Source of the DNA: Roseovarius faecimaris
Lineage (GTDB): Bacteria; Pseudomonadota; Alphaproteobacteria; Rhodobacterales; Rhodobacteraceae
Direction of reading: 5' to 3'
NCBI RefSeq assembly: GCF_009762325.1
Contig: NZ_CP034348.1
Location: forward strand, 1,618,501-1,682,500
Length of the DNA: 64,000 nucleotides
A program made the translations under genes and the position numbers. Within the stretch, counting starts at the first letter, position 1; each line of letters opens with the position of its first letter. Shown here piece by piece: positions 32,612 through 42,108 of the stretch. A model generated the notes under the pieces. That model worked only from the letters and a program-made list of their open reading frames with translations. It was not told where the DNA came from and ran no database searches.

Positions 32612-33112
32612 CAGGACGAGGCAGGATGTCGGGCCGCCCGCGCATCGGATGCGCCACGTCTGGACGGAAAAAATTCAGCGCCGGTCGCTGCCCTCCTGCA
32701 CTTTCGGATTGTAAAACCGGCCCATCCCATCTTATGTAGGGGTACGGGCGGTTGCCATGACGCTATGCGCAAAATCCCGGTGAGTTTTTCTGTTTATGGT
32801 GATCGGTGGCCTGGTGTCACTTTGACCACCCCACGAACAGACCGAAAAATGTGATCCTAGATAACAGGGTCAGATGAACAGCCCACGGGCGTGAACGGAT
32901 ATCGCGAGCGCTTGGGGCCTAGAACGGGCTGCACATAACGATGTGCCGTCGGAGACCAACGCGATGCAAGGCGCGACATTGACAAAGGTGAGAGCAGGGG
33001 GCCAGCCGGTCGCCCGCACCGCCGTCGCTCCCCTCGCCACTATTGGACATGATGATCTGACAGCCGCGCCCCCGGGGGCGATGGGTCTGTTGGCATCGTG
33101 CAACAGGAAACA
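32612..33112 (+). other. 500-bp leader region of rne
   Basis: No credible gene in either strand. It precedes rne, and RNase E genes commonly have long 5' leaders through which the enzyme controls its own mRNA. Just before the start is a GC-rich self-complementary stretch (CGCCCCCGGGGGCG at about 33067-33080) able to form a hairpin. A TTGACC at 32822 is a possible -35 element; no clear -10 fits it. A leader role is inference. Confidence 0.45.
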
Positions 33113-35869
33113 ATGGCTAAGAAAATGCTTATCGATGCCACCCACGCGGAGGAAACCCGCGTCGTGGTGGTTGACGGAAACAAGGTTGAGGAATTTGACT
33201 TTGAATCCGAAAACAAACGGCAACTCGCCGGAAATATCTACCTCGCCAAGGTAACGCGGGTCGAGCCGTCGCTTCAGGCGGCCTTTGTCGATTACGGCGG
33301 GAACCGGCACGGTTTCCTCGCCTTTTCAGAGATCCACCCCGATTACTACCAGATCCCGCTCGCCGACCGCGAAGCGCTCATGGAAGAAGAGCGCGCATAT
33401 GCCGAGGCCATGAAGCGCCGCGACGAGGAAGAAGAGGAAAAACCCAAGCGCACGCGCCGGTCGCGCTCTCGCTCCAAGTCGAAGGCCGAAAAGACCCAGG
33501 CCGAGGATGCGGTTGTCTCGACCGAAGTGTCCGACGATCAGATTTCCGGGATGGAGACGATCGATCTGGGTGACGAGGCCGATACCGACACCGCTGAGAC
33601 CGCGCAGAGCGACGAGGGCCTGTCGCCGATGGAGACCGTGGCCGAAACCCCGGTTGAGGAGCCTTCGGACGACACAGAGGACACCGCCGAGGCGGACACG
33701 CAAGAGGCCGACGAGGTCGACGCGGACGTGACCCCTGATGCGGACGTGGTCGATGTGGCCGACGCCGAAGATGCGGAAGCTGCGGATGAAGACGATGACA
33801 AACCGCGTCGCGCCGATGCCACGGCCAAGGATGAGAATATCGAATCCGTGGCCGATGACGACGACCACGAGGACATCCGCCCGCCGCGCAAACCACGCCC
33901 GCGCCGCTACAAGATCCAGGAAGTCATCAAGGTTCGCCAGATCCTGCTGATTCAGGTCGTCAAGGAAGAGCGCGGCAATAAGGGCGCGGCGCTGACCACC
34001 TATCTCAGCCTTGCGGGCCGTTATTGCGTGCTCATGCCCAACACCGCGCGTGGTGGCGGCATCAGCCGCAAGATCACCAACGCGCCGGACCGCAAGAAGC
34101 TCAAGGAAATCGCGAACGAGATCGACGTGCCGAAGGGCGCGGGCCTGATCATCCGCACCGCGGGGGCCAAGCGCACCAAATCCGAGATCAAGCGCGACTA
34201 CGAATATCTTCAGCGCCTGTGGGAGCAGATCCGCGAGCTGACGCTGAAATCCATCGCACCCGCGAAGATCTATGAGGAAGGCGACCTGATCAAACGCTCG
34301 ATCCGCGACCTTTACAATCGCGAGATTGACGAGGTTCTGGTGGAAGGCGAGCGCGGCTATCGCATCGCCAAGGACTTCATGAAAATGATCATGCCGTCCC
34401 ACGCCAAGAACGTGAAACACTATGCCGAGGCCATGCCGCTTTTCGCGCGCTATCAGGTCGAATCGTACCTGTCGGCCATGTTCAACCCCACGGTGCAGCT
34501 CAAATCGGGCGGCTATATCGTCATCGGTGTGACCGAGGCGCTGGTGGCGATCGACGTGAACTCTGGCCGGGCCACCAAGGAAGGCTCGATCGAGGAGACC
34601 GCGCTCAAGACCAACCTGGAAGCCGCCGACGAGGTGGCGCGTCAGCTGCGCCTGCGCGACCTTGCCGGCCTGATCGTGATCGACTTCATCGACATGGACG
34701 AGCGCAAGAACAACGCCGCCGTCGAAAAGCGCATGAAGGACCGGCTCAAAACCGACCGCGCCCGCATCCAGGTGGGCCGCATCTCGGGCTTCGGCCTGAT
34801 GGAGATGTCCCGTCAGCGTCTGCGTCCGGGCATGATCGAGGCCACGACACAGCCGTGCCCGGCCTGCCACGGCACCGGCCTGATCCGTTCGGATGACAAC
34901 CTGGCGCTCTCCATCCTGCGCCAGATCGAGGAAGAGGGCGTGCGCCGCCGGTCCCGCGAGGTGCTGGTGAAATGCCCTGTGGGTATCGCCAATTACCTGA
35001 TGAACCAGAAGCGCGAACATGTGGCGCAGATTGAGGCGCGCTATGGTCTGAGCGTACGGATCGAAGGCGATCCGATGCTGGTCAGCCCCGATTTCAGCCT
35101 TGAGAAGTTCAAGACCGCCACGCGGGTCGTGCCCGAGGCGGTCGCCCCGGTCGTGTCGGTGGACAGCTCGATCATGGATGAGGTGGACGAGGACGAGGCG
35201 CAGGCCACCGATGCCGTTACCCCGGAGGGAGAGGGCGAGGAGACCAAGCCCAAGAAGCGCCGCCGCCGCCGCCGCCGCAAGCCCAAGTCGCAGAGGGACG
35301 GGGCAGACGCCCAGGAGCAGGACGCCGAGACATCTGGCGACAGCGAGGAGCAGCAGCCCGAGGCCGCAGAGGCAAGTGAGCCTGACGCGGCACCTGCCGA
35401 GGCTGATGCGGAAGACGCGCCCAAGCCCAAGCGCAGCCGCTCGCGCCGCAAACCCGCCAAGAAGGACGCGGAGGGGGCTGAGGCACCGTCCGAGGCCCCA
35501 TCCGAGGCATCTGTCGAGGCCGAAGCCGATGCAGCGCCTGTTGCGGAGGACACGCCTGCAGAGGACACGCCTGCAGAAGATGAGGCCGCGGAGAAGCCAA
35601 AGAAAAAGCCGACCCGGACACGGCGCAAGAAAGCCGAGCCCGCCGCAGAGCCTCAAGAGGCCCCAGCAGAGCCTGAGGCGGCCGGAGAGCCCGCGCCGGA
35701 GCCCGAGCCTGCTGTTGCCGCCGAAACCGCAGCCGAGCCTGTGGCCGAGCCGGAGCCGGTCGCTGAGGAGGCGTCTGTCACCGAGGCCGCCGTCGCGAAC
35801 GCCGAAGGCGAGGGCCAGGATAACGCGGACAAGCCCAAGCGCCGGGGCTGGTGGGCCATCGGCCGGTAA
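33113..35869 (+). CDS. rne: ribonuclease E
   Basis: 918 residues from the ATG at 33113 (CAGGAAACA site). The S1 domain begins AKKMLIDATHAEETR and is split by an acidic, low-complexity insert of about 160 residues (about 100-265) before it resumes at RRYKIQEVIKVRQILLIQV and EERGNKGAALTTY. The catalytic core has the metal-binding Asp residues in VAIDVNSGRA and LIVIDFIDM, and the Zn-link Cys pair in QPCPACHGTG. The C-terminal ~240 residues are Ala/Glu/Pro-rich with a run of Arg/Lys (KKRRRRRRRK), the degradosome-scaffold tail. It cleaves single-stranded RNA in mRNA decay and rRNA/tRNA processing. Confidence 0.96.
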   Translation: MAKKMLIDATHAEETRVVVVDGNKVEEFDFESENKRQLAGNIYLAKVTRVEPSLQAAFVDYGGNRHGFLAFSEIHPDYYQIPLADREALMEEERAYAEAMKRRDEEEEEKPKRTRRSRSRSKSKAEKTQAEDAVVSTEVSDDQISGMETIDLGDEADTDTAETAQSDEGLSPMETVAETPVEEPSDDTEDTAEADTQEADEVDADVTPDADVVDVADAEDAEAADEDDDKPRRADATAKDENIESVADDDDHEDIRPPRKPRPRRYKIQEVIKVRQILLIQVVKEERGNKGAALTTYLSLAGRYCVLMPNTARGGGISRKITNAPDRKKLKEIANEIDVPKGAGLIIRTAGAKRTKSEIKRDYEYLQRLWEQIRELTLKSIAPAKIYEEGDLIKRSIRDLYNREIDEVLVEGERGYRIAKDFMKMIMPSHAKNVKHYAEAMPLFARYQVESYLSAMFNPTVQLKSGGYIVIGVTEALVAIDVNSGRATKEGSIEETALKTNLEAADEVARQLRLRDLAGLIVIDFIDMDERKNNAAVEKRMKDRLKTDRARIQVGRISGFGLMEMSRQRLRPGMIEATTQPCPACHGTGLIRSDDNLALSILRQIEEEGVRRRSREVLVKCPVGIANYLMNQKREHVAQIEARYGLSVRIEGDPMLVSPDFSLEKFKTATRVVPEAVAPVVSVDSSIMDEVDEDEAQATDAVTPEGEGEETKPKKRRRRRRRKPKSQRDGADAQEQDAETSGDSEEQQPEAAEASEPDAAPAEADAEDAPKPKRSRSRRKPAKKDAEGAEAPSEAPSEASVEAEADAAPVAEDTPAEDTPAEDEAAEKPKKKPTRTRRKKAEPAAEPQEAPAEPEAAGEPAPEPEPAVAAETAAEPVAEPEPVAEEASVTEAAVANAEGEGQDNADKPKRRGWWAIGR

Positions 35870-35884
35870 TCAAAGATCAGCGTG

Positions 35885-35906
35885 GGGTGCGTGAAATCAC
35901 GCACCC
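35885..35906. terminator. hairpin between rne and the TusA-like gene
   Basis: GGGTGCGTGA/TCACGCACCC, a 10-bp perfect stem with a two-base loop, between two convergent genes. Similar GGGTGCGTGA hairpins recur as intergenic repeats in Rhodobacteraceae as I recall; here it probably ends both transcripts. Confidence 0.6.
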
Positions 35907-35915
35907 TACGGTTTC

Positions 35916-36146
35916 TCAGCCGGGTTTGCGCAGAAGATAGACCTGATACCCCTCGGCCTCGGTCATCGAGACGAGCGTGGTGCCGGACTCGCTGCAGAAA
36001 TGCGGCACATCCACCACCGCCGCCGGATCGTCGGCCCAAAGTGTCACCCGGGCGCCCGGGGCGAGCGTTTTCATCCGCTTGCGCAGCTTCAGCACCGGCA
36101 GCGGGCAGAGCAGACCGCGTGCATCTATCGTGTCATCCGCATCCAT
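35916..36146 (-). CDS. TusA-family sulfurtransferase
   Basis: 76 residues, the normal TusA size. The persulfide Cys is Cys14 in DARGLLCPLPVLKLRKRM, the family signature (CPxPxxxxK); LWADDPAAVVDVPHFC follows. TusA proteins relay sulfur from cysteine desulfurase to tRNA thiolation, molybdenum cofactor or other acceptors. It stands alone, convergent with rne, next to ccdA, which is a thiol-redox gene; any functional link is only by proximity. Confidence 0.9.
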   Translation of the reverse strand: MDADDTIDARGLLCPLPVLKLRKRMKTLAPGARVTLWADDPAAVVDVPHFCSESGTTLVSMTEAEGYQVYLLRKPG

Positions 36147-36351
36147 AAACCGTTTCGCCTTTAACCTGAGACATCACCTGAGCCGAAGCATGCGCAAGAT
36201 ACGCGGGTTTCGCTGCGCGTCGCGAAACGCAGGGGGTCAGGTGTTTCACGAAACGCTTTAGCCGCGACATAGGCCGCTTGTTTCATCTTGTCCACGGGGA
36301 TGTGACTTCTGGCCACGTGACGCAGGCGGTGAATAGGACTATGTGGGGGAT

Positions 36352-37104
36352 ATGTTCGGAATCGAAATCATCGACGCGGCGTTGCTGCCCGCCATGATCG
36401 TGGCGCTACTGGCGGGGGTTATCTCTTTCCTCAGCCCCTGCGTCTTGCCCATCGTGCCGCCCTATCTTGCTTACATGAGCGGGGTGACAATGTCCGAGCT
36501 TTCCGACAGCGGCGCACAAAGCCGCCGCGCGGTTGTGCCCGCGCTGTTCTTTGTGCTGGGCCTCTCCACGGTGTTTCTTTTCCTCGGCTTCGCGGCCTCT
36601 GCGGCGGGCATGATGTTCCTGGCCTATCAGGATTGGTTCAACACCATCGCCGGGGTCATCGTGATGATTTTCGGCGCGCATTTCATCGGTATCTACCGGA
36701 TCGGCTTTCTCGACCGGGAGGCGCGCATGGACGCGGGCGACCGCGGAGGCAGCTCTTTTGGGGCTTATATTCTTGGCCTCGCCTTTGCCTTCGGCTGGAC
36801 CCCCTGCATCGGCCCGCAGCTTGGTGCGATCCTGTCGCTTGCCGCGGCCGAGGCATCGGTCAGCCGGGGCACCTTGCTTCTTGCGGTCTATGCCATCGGA
36901 CTTGGGGTGCCGTTCCTGCTGGTGGCGGCGTTCCTGCCGCGTCTGGGCGGTCTCATGACCTGGATGAAACGGCATATGGAACAGATCGAGCGGGTCATGG
37001 GGCTTCTGCTCTGGACCATCGGCCTGCTGATGCTGACAGGCGGATTTGCCGCTTTCTCCTACTGGCTGCTGGAAATGTTCCCGGCCCTTGCCGCGCTCGG
37101 ATAA
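36352..37104 (+). CDS. ccdA: CcdA, thiol-reductant transporter for cytochrome c maturation
   Basis: 250 residues from the ATG at 36352; a GTG at 36343 in frame is an alternative with better-placed AGGA. Six membrane segments. The two redox Cys lie in FLSPCVLPIVPPYL and WTPCIGPQLG, the CcdA signature. The protein moves electrons from cytoplasmic thioredoxin to periplasmic thiol proteins used in haem attachment to c-type cytochromes. The long cytoplasmic loop after segment three is hydrophilic (DREARMDAGDRGG). Confidence 0.92.
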   Translation: MFGIEIIDAALLPAMIVALLAGVISFLSPCVLPIVPPYLAYMSGVTMSELSDSGAQSRRAVVPALFFVLGLSTVFLFLGFAASAAGMMFLAYQDWFNTIAGVIVMIFGAHFIGIYRIGFLDREARMDAGDRGGSSFGAYILGLAFAFGWTPCIGPQLGAILSLAAAEASVSRGTLLLAVYAIGLGVPFLLVAAFLPRLGGLMTWMKRHMEQIERVMGLLLWTIGLLMLTGGFAAFSYWLLEMFPALAALG

Positions 37105-37178
37105 GCCCGCGCCGCACAAGGATAAGCCTTACTCTCGCCGGAATCCTGCGCTAGGCTTTTGCGCATAAGAGGTTTGGC

Positions 37179-38414
37179 ATGAGCAGCAATCCCGAAACCC
37201 CGGTGCGCAAACGGCGCGTCTTTTACATTCCGGGTTATGACCCGATCCATCCGCGCCGCTACCGTGAGCTTTATCGCAAGGAAGGCGCGGAACAGGCGCG
37301 CGTGTCAGGCTACGAGATCGCCCTGTCGCCGGGTAAAAGCGGTGGTCGATATGGCTGGCATGTCGAGGGGGTGATCGACGCACGGACGGTCGAGGCCGAT
37401 TTCGAGGTGCTTGTCTGGTCCGACATCGTGCGCGACAGCATGGAACAGGGGATCGCTCAAACCTACCTGCAACTCATGCGCACCGCCTGGACCTATATCT
37501 CCTCCGGCGCGCTGTTCCGGCTGATGCGCCTGCGCAAGGGGCCGGTCATCGCAGCCCTTTATCCGGTGGTGTTCCTGCTGGTGCAGTTGCTGGTCGCCCT
37601 GGCCTTGGCGGCCGGGGTGATCTGGGCGGGCAGGGCGATGCTGGTGCCCGTGCTCGGCCTTGCGGGCGCTCTGGCCTCCTGGGCTGTCGCCTTTGGCCTT
37701 TTCCTCGGCCTGCTGCACTGGTTCAAATCCAAGGACAACAAGCTCTTTGCCTATTACCTGATGCATGACTATGCCTATTCAGCGCAATCCAAAGGGGCCA
37801 ATCCGCCCGAGTTGGAGGCACGGATGGCCGAATTTACGGCCGAGATTGCCGAGGCGCTCACGCAAGGGAGCGACGAGGTGCTCGTCGTCGGCCATTCTTC
37901 GGGGGCGCATCTGGGGGTGTCGATACTGGCGGATCTCATCCGGGCCGGGCAATTGCCCGACAACGGCCCGGCGCTGAGTTTTCTCACGCTTGGGCAGGTG
38001 GTGCCTATGGTCTCCTTCCTGCGCGACGCCCACCGCCTGCGCGCCGATCTTCACTACCTCAGCACCCGGGACGAACTCACCTGGGTCGATGTCACCGCCC
38101 CCGGCGATGGGTGCGCCTTTGCGCTATGTGATCCGGTGTCTGTCTCCACCCACCCGCCCGAGGGCAAGCGCTGGCCGCTGGTGATTTCCGCCGCCTTCAC
38201 CCAAACGCTCAGCCCCGAGCGGTGGAAGGCGCTCAAACGCCGCTTCTTCCGGCTGCACTTTCAGTATCTTTGCGCCTTCGACCGTCCGGGCGACTACGAT
38301 TACTTTCAGATCACCGCCGGGCCCCTCACACTGGGCGACCGCTATGCGGGCCGCACCCCGTCGCCCAGCCGGATCGAGGCGACCGTCAATAAGTATCCCG
38401 GGATCGCATCATGA
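37179..38414 (+). CDS. membrane-associated alpha/beta-hydrolase-like protein
   Basis: 411 residues. The N-terminus RRVFYIPGYDPIHPRRYRELY looks like a hydrolase first strand with an oxyanion loop; two hydrophobic segments (about 128-150 and 155-185) insert before the nucleophile elbow VVGHSSGAHLG (GxSxG). The catalytic Asp and His are not obvious; the Asp of WVDVTAPGDGC and the His of STHPPEG are candidates. It could be a membrane-bound esterase or lipase. Its stop overlaps the P450 start by 4 bp, so the two are translationally coupled and may act on the same lipid-like substrate. Confidence 0.65.
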   Translation: MSSNPETPVRKRRVFYIPGYDPIHPRRYRELYRKEGAEQARVSGYEIALSPGKSGGRYGWHVEGVIDARTVEADFEVLVWSDIVRDSMEQGIAQTYLQLMRTAWTYISSGALFRLMRLRKGPVIAALYPVVFLLVQLLVALALAAGVIWAGRAMLVPVLGLAGALASWAVAFGLFLGLLHWFKSKDNKLFAYYLMHDYAYSAQSKGANPPELEARMAEFTAEIAEALTQGSDEVLVVGHSSGAHLGVSILADLIRAGQLPDNGPALSFLTLGQVVPMVSFLRDAHRLRADLHYLSTRDELTWVDVTAPGDGCAFALCDPVSVSTHPPEGKRWPLVISAAFTQTLSPERWKALKRRFFRLHFQYLCAFDRPGDYDYFQITAGPLTLGDRYAGRTPSPSRIEATVNKYPGIAS

Positions 38415-39778
38415 CGCTGCCGCCCAAACCGCCCGCCCGTGAAGGGCACGTGTCGTTCCGGCGGTATCTGCGGCTTTTCCGGCAAGATATCCTGTCGGCG
38501 CAGCCCGCGCGGCTTTACCGCGCCTGGATGGCCGAATTTCGCACGCCTTTCTTCCGCTCATTCCTGTGCAACCAGCCCGAGCTTGTTGACCTCGTCCTGA
38601 AGGAGCGGCCGGATGATTTCCCCAAATCCGACCGGGTGCGCGAGGGGCTGACGCCGCTTCTGGGCAATTCGGTCTTTGTGACCAATGGCGAGACCTGGAA
38701 ACGCCAGCGGCGGATCATCGACCCGGCTTTCGAGGGCGGGCGGCTTCGCGATGTGTTTCCGGCGATGGTGGCCGCGGGGCAGGGGGCGGTGACGCGGCTC
38801 ATGGCCCTTGCGGATGGCCAGCCGCATGACATCGAACCTGAAACCAGCCATGTGGCCGCCGATGTGATCTTTCGCACGCTGTTTTCCATTCCCATCGAAC
38901 ATGAGGTGGCCAGCCGGGTCTTTGAGGCGTTCCGGGAACATCAGCGCACACAACCGGTGCTCAACCTCGGGGCGCTGTTGCCTCTGCCGCACTGGGTGCC
39001 GCGATTTCACCGGGCCGAGACGAAACGCACCGCGCGCGAGATTCGCAGCCTGATCACGACCCTGACCGCAGACCGGATGGCCGAGATCGAAAGCGGCTGC
39101 GCGCCCGACGATCTGGCCAGCAAGATCATGACCACTGCCGATCCGCAGACCGGCGAGCGTTTTGACACCGAGGAGATGGTCGACCAGGTGGCGATCTTCT
39201 TTCTGGCAGGCCATGAAACCAGCGCCTCGGCCCTGGCCTGGGCGCTTTACCTTCTGGCGCTCTATCCTGAATGGCAGGACAGGGTGGCGGCAGAAGCGAC
39301 GGCGCTTGGTGATGCGCCCGAATTTGGCGATATGGCGAAACTGCCCGTCACACGCGATGTTTTCCGCGAGACGCTTCGGCTCTATCCGCCGGTGCCGATG
39401 ATGGTGCGCGAAGCGGCCTGCCCTGAGAGGTTTCGTGACCGGGACGTGCCCCGGGGCAGCCAGATCGTCCTCAGCCCCTGGCACCAGCACCGGCATGAGA
39501 GGCTGTGGGACAATCCCGACGGGTTTGACCCGGCGCGGTTTCAGACCGAAAACGGACGCGCCTGCCTGCGGACGGCCTATATGCCGTTCTCGGCCGGGCA
39601 ACGGGTCTGTACCGGGGCGGGCTTTGCGATGATCGAAGGGCCGCTTCTGTTGGCCATGCTGGTGCGCGCCCTGCGGTTTGACGCGGTGACCGAACGTCCG
39701 GCAATGCCGGTGGCCCATCTGACGGTCCGTGGCAAGGACGGAATATGGCTAAAAATCTCAGGCCGGAACCATTGTTGA
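38411..39778 (+). CDS. cytochrome P450
   Basis: 455 residues. I-helix oxygen-binding motif FLAGHETSASALAW (AGxxT), K-helix FRETLRLYPPVP (ExxR), PERF-type segment, and the haem-ligand loop MPFSAGQRVCTGAGFA with the axial Cys. It has no N-terminal membrane anchor, so it is a soluble monooxygenase needing separate ferredoxin and reductase, neither of which is nearby. The substrate is not known. Its ATGA overlap with the preceding alpha/beta hydrolase suggests a shared pathway, for example oxidation of a fatty or lipid compound. Confidence 0.93.
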   Translation: MTLPPKPPAREGHVSFRRYLRLFRQDILSAQPARLYRAWMAEFRTPFFRSFLCNQPELVDLVLKERPDDFPKSDRVREGLTPLLGNSVFVTNGETWKRQRRIIDPAFEGGRLRDVFPAMVAAGQGAVTRLMALADGQPHDIEPETSHVAADVIFRTLFSIPIEHEVASRVFEAFREHQRTQPVLNLGALLPLPHWVPRFHRAETKRTAREIRSLITTLTADRMAEIESGCAPDDLASKIMTTADPQTGERFDTEEMVDQVAIFFLAGHETSASALAWALYLLALYPEWQDRVAAEATALGDAPEFGDMAKLPVTRDVFRETLRLYPPVPMMVREAACPERFRDRDVPRGSQIVLSPWHQHRHERLWDNPDGFDPARFQTENGRACLRTAYMPFSAGQRVCTGAGFAMIEGPLLLAMLVRALRFDAVTERPAMPVAHLTVRGKDGIWLKISGRNHC

Positions 39779-39998
39779 CGGATCCGAAACACGCATGAGC
39801 CGTCCTAACGGCTTGTTACGTAACGTCACTTTGCGCGATCTTTCAAGAAAATGCTTAAAATTAAGGCATTATGAACATTCACCATGCAAGGCGCGGCCAT
39901 GACGGTGATTGCTTTTTGCGGGGTTTCCGAAAATAGTCGCGGCAGTTCTTTCAGGAGTAGGACGGGGGCCCGGCCTGAATTTGTGAAGGAGCGTAAGA

Positions 39999-40178
39999 AT
40001 GACTGCTTTGTTGAGTGCCTATTTGCCACAGACATTGCTTGGATTCGGGTCGGCCAAAATTGCCGATTCCGAATCGCTGACCTCACAGACCCAAGGTGAT
40101 GTGAAACTCAATCGCGATGATCTGACGGCCTTGTTTTCCGATATTCTGTCTGAGCAGGACATTCGTCGCGCAGACTGA
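39999..40178 (+). CDS. small protein of unknown function (59 residues)
   Basis: An open frame from ATG 39999 to TGA 40176-40178. An AAGGAG site lies 7 bp upstream of the ATG, about the best ribosome site in the area. The product starts MTALLSAYLPQTLLGFG and ends DILSEQDIRRAD; its first half is mildly hydrophobic and its second half acidic (KLNRDDLTALFSDILS). I know no relatives. It sits between the P450 and the RHH gene with about 220 bp free upstream, enough for its own promoter. Confidence 0.6.
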   Translation: MTALLSAYLPQTLLGFGSAKIADSESLTSQTQGDVKLNRDDLTALFSDILSEQDIRRAD

Positions 40179-40189
40179 GCGACGGGCGA

Positions 40190-40423
40190 TTACATGTCGG
40201 AGCGGAGCCTGTTCTGCAGCGTCTTCAGAACATAGACGCGGATGGCCGATGCAAGGCCGCTCTCCATCCCTCGGTCCGCATCAATTTCGGCGGCCAGGGC
40301 ATTGATTGCCGTTCCTTTTTCTGCGGCTATCTCTCGAAAGGCCTGCCAGAATTCCTCTTCAAGGGACACGCTGGTGCGGTGCCCGTGCAAGGTCAGCGAA
40401 TGTTTGACAGGCCGCCCGCTCAT
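40190..40423 (-). CDS. ribbon-helix-helix protein
   Basis: 77 residues. KHSLTLHGHRTSVSLEEEFWQAFREIAAEKGTA shows a short strand followed by two helices, the RHH_4 fold common in alphaproteobacteria. Such dimers bind DNA as small repressors, though targets of this subgroup are unknown. Its ATGA start overlaps the DUF4169 stop, so it is the last gene of the fumC-DUF4169-RHH set. Confidence 0.8.
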   Translation of the reverse strand: MSGRPVKHSLTLHGHRTSVSLEEEFWQAFREIAAEKGTAINALAAEIDADRGMESGLASAIRVYVLKTLQNRLRSDM

Positions 40424-40596
40424 GGTTCGCGCTTATGCCCGTCAAGCGTATCTGACGCCGCTTTGGCACGGGCTTTCTCAAGATCTTTCTGCGTCTTGGT
40501 CCGCCCGAACTTGACCGCGTTTTCCTCGGCGCGGGCCTGTTTGTCGGCCCGGGCCTTCGCCTTGCGAAACCGGTTCAGGTTGACCGGCTGAGCCAT
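40420..40596 (-). CDS. DUF4169 small basic protein
   Basis: 58 residues, start ATG at 40596. It reads [19 protein letters not shown] then RAEENAVKFGRTKTQKDLEK, the DUF4169 pattern: highly basic, helical, function unknown. The start overlaps the fumC stop by one base (TAATG) and its stop overlaps the RHH start (ATGA), so three genes are translationally chained. A nucleic-acid-binding role is only a guess from charge. Confidence 0.85.
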   Translation of the reverse strand: MAQPVNLNRFRKAKARADKQARAEENAVKFGRTKTQKDLEKARAKAASDTLDGHKREP

Positions 40597-41987
40597 TACT
40601 TCGGGCCCACCATGTTCTCGGGGCGCACCACGCGGTCAAAGGTCTCTTCATCGACAAAACCAAGCGCGATGGCCTCTTCTTTCAGGGTCGTGCCGTTCTT
40701 GTGCGCGGTCTTGGCGACCTTGGTGGCGTTGTCATACCCGATCTCGGGCGCCAGCGCGGTGACCAGCATCAGCGACTCGCGCATCAGCTTGTCGATCCGG
40801 GTTTCATCGGCGCGCAGCCCGTCCACCAGATTGTCGGTAAAGGCCGAAGCGGCATCGCCCAAAAGCTGCATGGATTGCAGCACGTTATAGGCCATCATTG
40901 GCTTGTAGACATTCAGCTCGAAATGCCCCTGGCTGCCGGCAAAGCCCACGGCGGCGTCATTGCCCATCACATGCGCACAGACCTGGGTCAGCGCCTCGCA
41001 TTGCGTCGGGTTCACCTTGCCCGGCATGATCGAGCTGCCTGGCTCGTTCTCGGGCAGGATCAGCTCGCCCAGCCCGCAACGCGGGCCCGAGCCGAGAAGG
41101 CGGATGTCATTGGCGATCTTGAAGAGCGAGGCCGCCACGGTTTTCAGCGCACCCGAGATTTCCACCATCGCGTCATGGGCGGCCAGCGCCTCGAACTTGT
41201 TGGGCGCGGTGACGAATGGCAGCCCGGTGATGTCGGCCATGTTTTTCGCGACCATCACGTCCCAGCCCTTAGTCGTGTTCAGCCCCGTACCCACGGCGGT
41301 GCCGCCCTGGGCCAGTTCGTAAATCCGGCCCAACGCGTCCTTGACCCGCTGGATGCCCATGGCAACCTGGTGGGTATAGCCTGAAAACTCCTGCGCCAGC
41401 GTCAGGGGGGTTGCATCCTGCGTATGGGTGCGACCGATCTTGATGATGCCGTCGAACGCCTCGACCTTCTGCGCCAAGGCGGCGTGCAGCTTCTCCAGAC
41501 CCGGCAACAGCACATCATGCGCGGTCATGGCGGTTGAGATATGCATCGCCGTCGGGAAGGTGTCATTCGACGACTGACCCATATTGCAATGATCATTCGG
41601 GTGCACCGGATCCTTCGAGCCAATCACCCCGCCGAGGATTTCAATCGCGCGGTTGGCGATGACCTCGTTCGAGTTCATGTTGGATTGCGTGCCCGAACCG
41701 GTCTGCCACACCACCAGCGGGAAGTTGTCGTCAAACTTGCCCTCGATCACCTCGCCGGCGGCCTGGATGATGGCATCGGCGCGGGTCTCGTCAAGCTTGC
41801 CCAGCTCCTTGTTGGCCATCGCACAGGCCTTCTTGATCACACCCAGGGCGCGGACGATGGCGATGGGCTGTTTTTCCCAGCCGATGGGAAAGTTCATGAT
41901 CGACCGCTGCGTCTGTGCACCCCAGTACTTGTCGGCAGGCACTTCGAGAGGGCCAAAACTGTCGGTCTCGGTGCGGGTCTGGGTCAT
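40596..41987 (-). CDS. fumC: class II fumarate hydratase
   Basis: 463 residues, full length. Fumarase C interconverts fumarate and malate in the TCA cycle without an Fe-S cluster. Hallmarks: [25 protein letters not shown] at the N-terminus (quoted in part), the [19 protein letters not shown] block, and the lyase signature [16 protein letters not shown]. The start has an AGGAGAG site (about 41994-42000). It is followed without a gap by DUF4169. Confidence 0.97.
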   Translation of the reverse strand: MTQTRTETDSFGPLEVPADKYWGAQTQRSIMNFPIGWEKQPIAIVRALGVIKKACAMANKELGKLDETRADAIIQAAGEVIEGKFDDNFPLVVWQTGSGTQSNMNSNEVIANRAIEILGGVIGSKDPVHPNDHCNMGQSSNDTFPTAMHISTAMTAHDVLLPGLEKLHAALAQKVEAFDGIIKIGRTHTQDATPLTLAQEFSGYTHQVAMGIQRVKDALGRIYELAQGGTAVGTGLNTTKGWDVMVAKNMADITGLPFVTAPNKFEALAAHDAMVEISGALKTVAASLFKIANDIRLLGSGPRCGLGELILPENEPGSSIMPGKVNPTQCEALTQVCAHVMGNDAAVGFAGSQGHFELNVYKPMMAYNVLQSMQLLGDAASAFTDNLVDGLRADETRIDKLMRESLMLVTALAPEIGYDNATKVAKTAHKNGTTLKEEAIALGFVDEETFDRVVRPENMVGPK

Positions 41988-42108
41988 GGCTCATCTCTCC
42001 TAGATAGGGCGCGGCAGCACGCCGGATTTGCCCTGTTCATACCCATCAACAGCAAAAGTGCAATCACCGCCTGCTGCGATGCGACATAGTGGCAAAGGCC
42101 CGGGCGGG

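Noticed and set aside
32612..33112. Riboswitch or small protein gene in the rne leader
   Set aside because: No known aptamer consensus recognised and no frame with a ribosome site; kept as a plain leader.
33326..35656. 776-residue minus-strand frame opposite rne
   Set aside because: A shadow of the repetitive, GC-rich rne coding strand (Leu/Gly/Arg-rich, no motifs).
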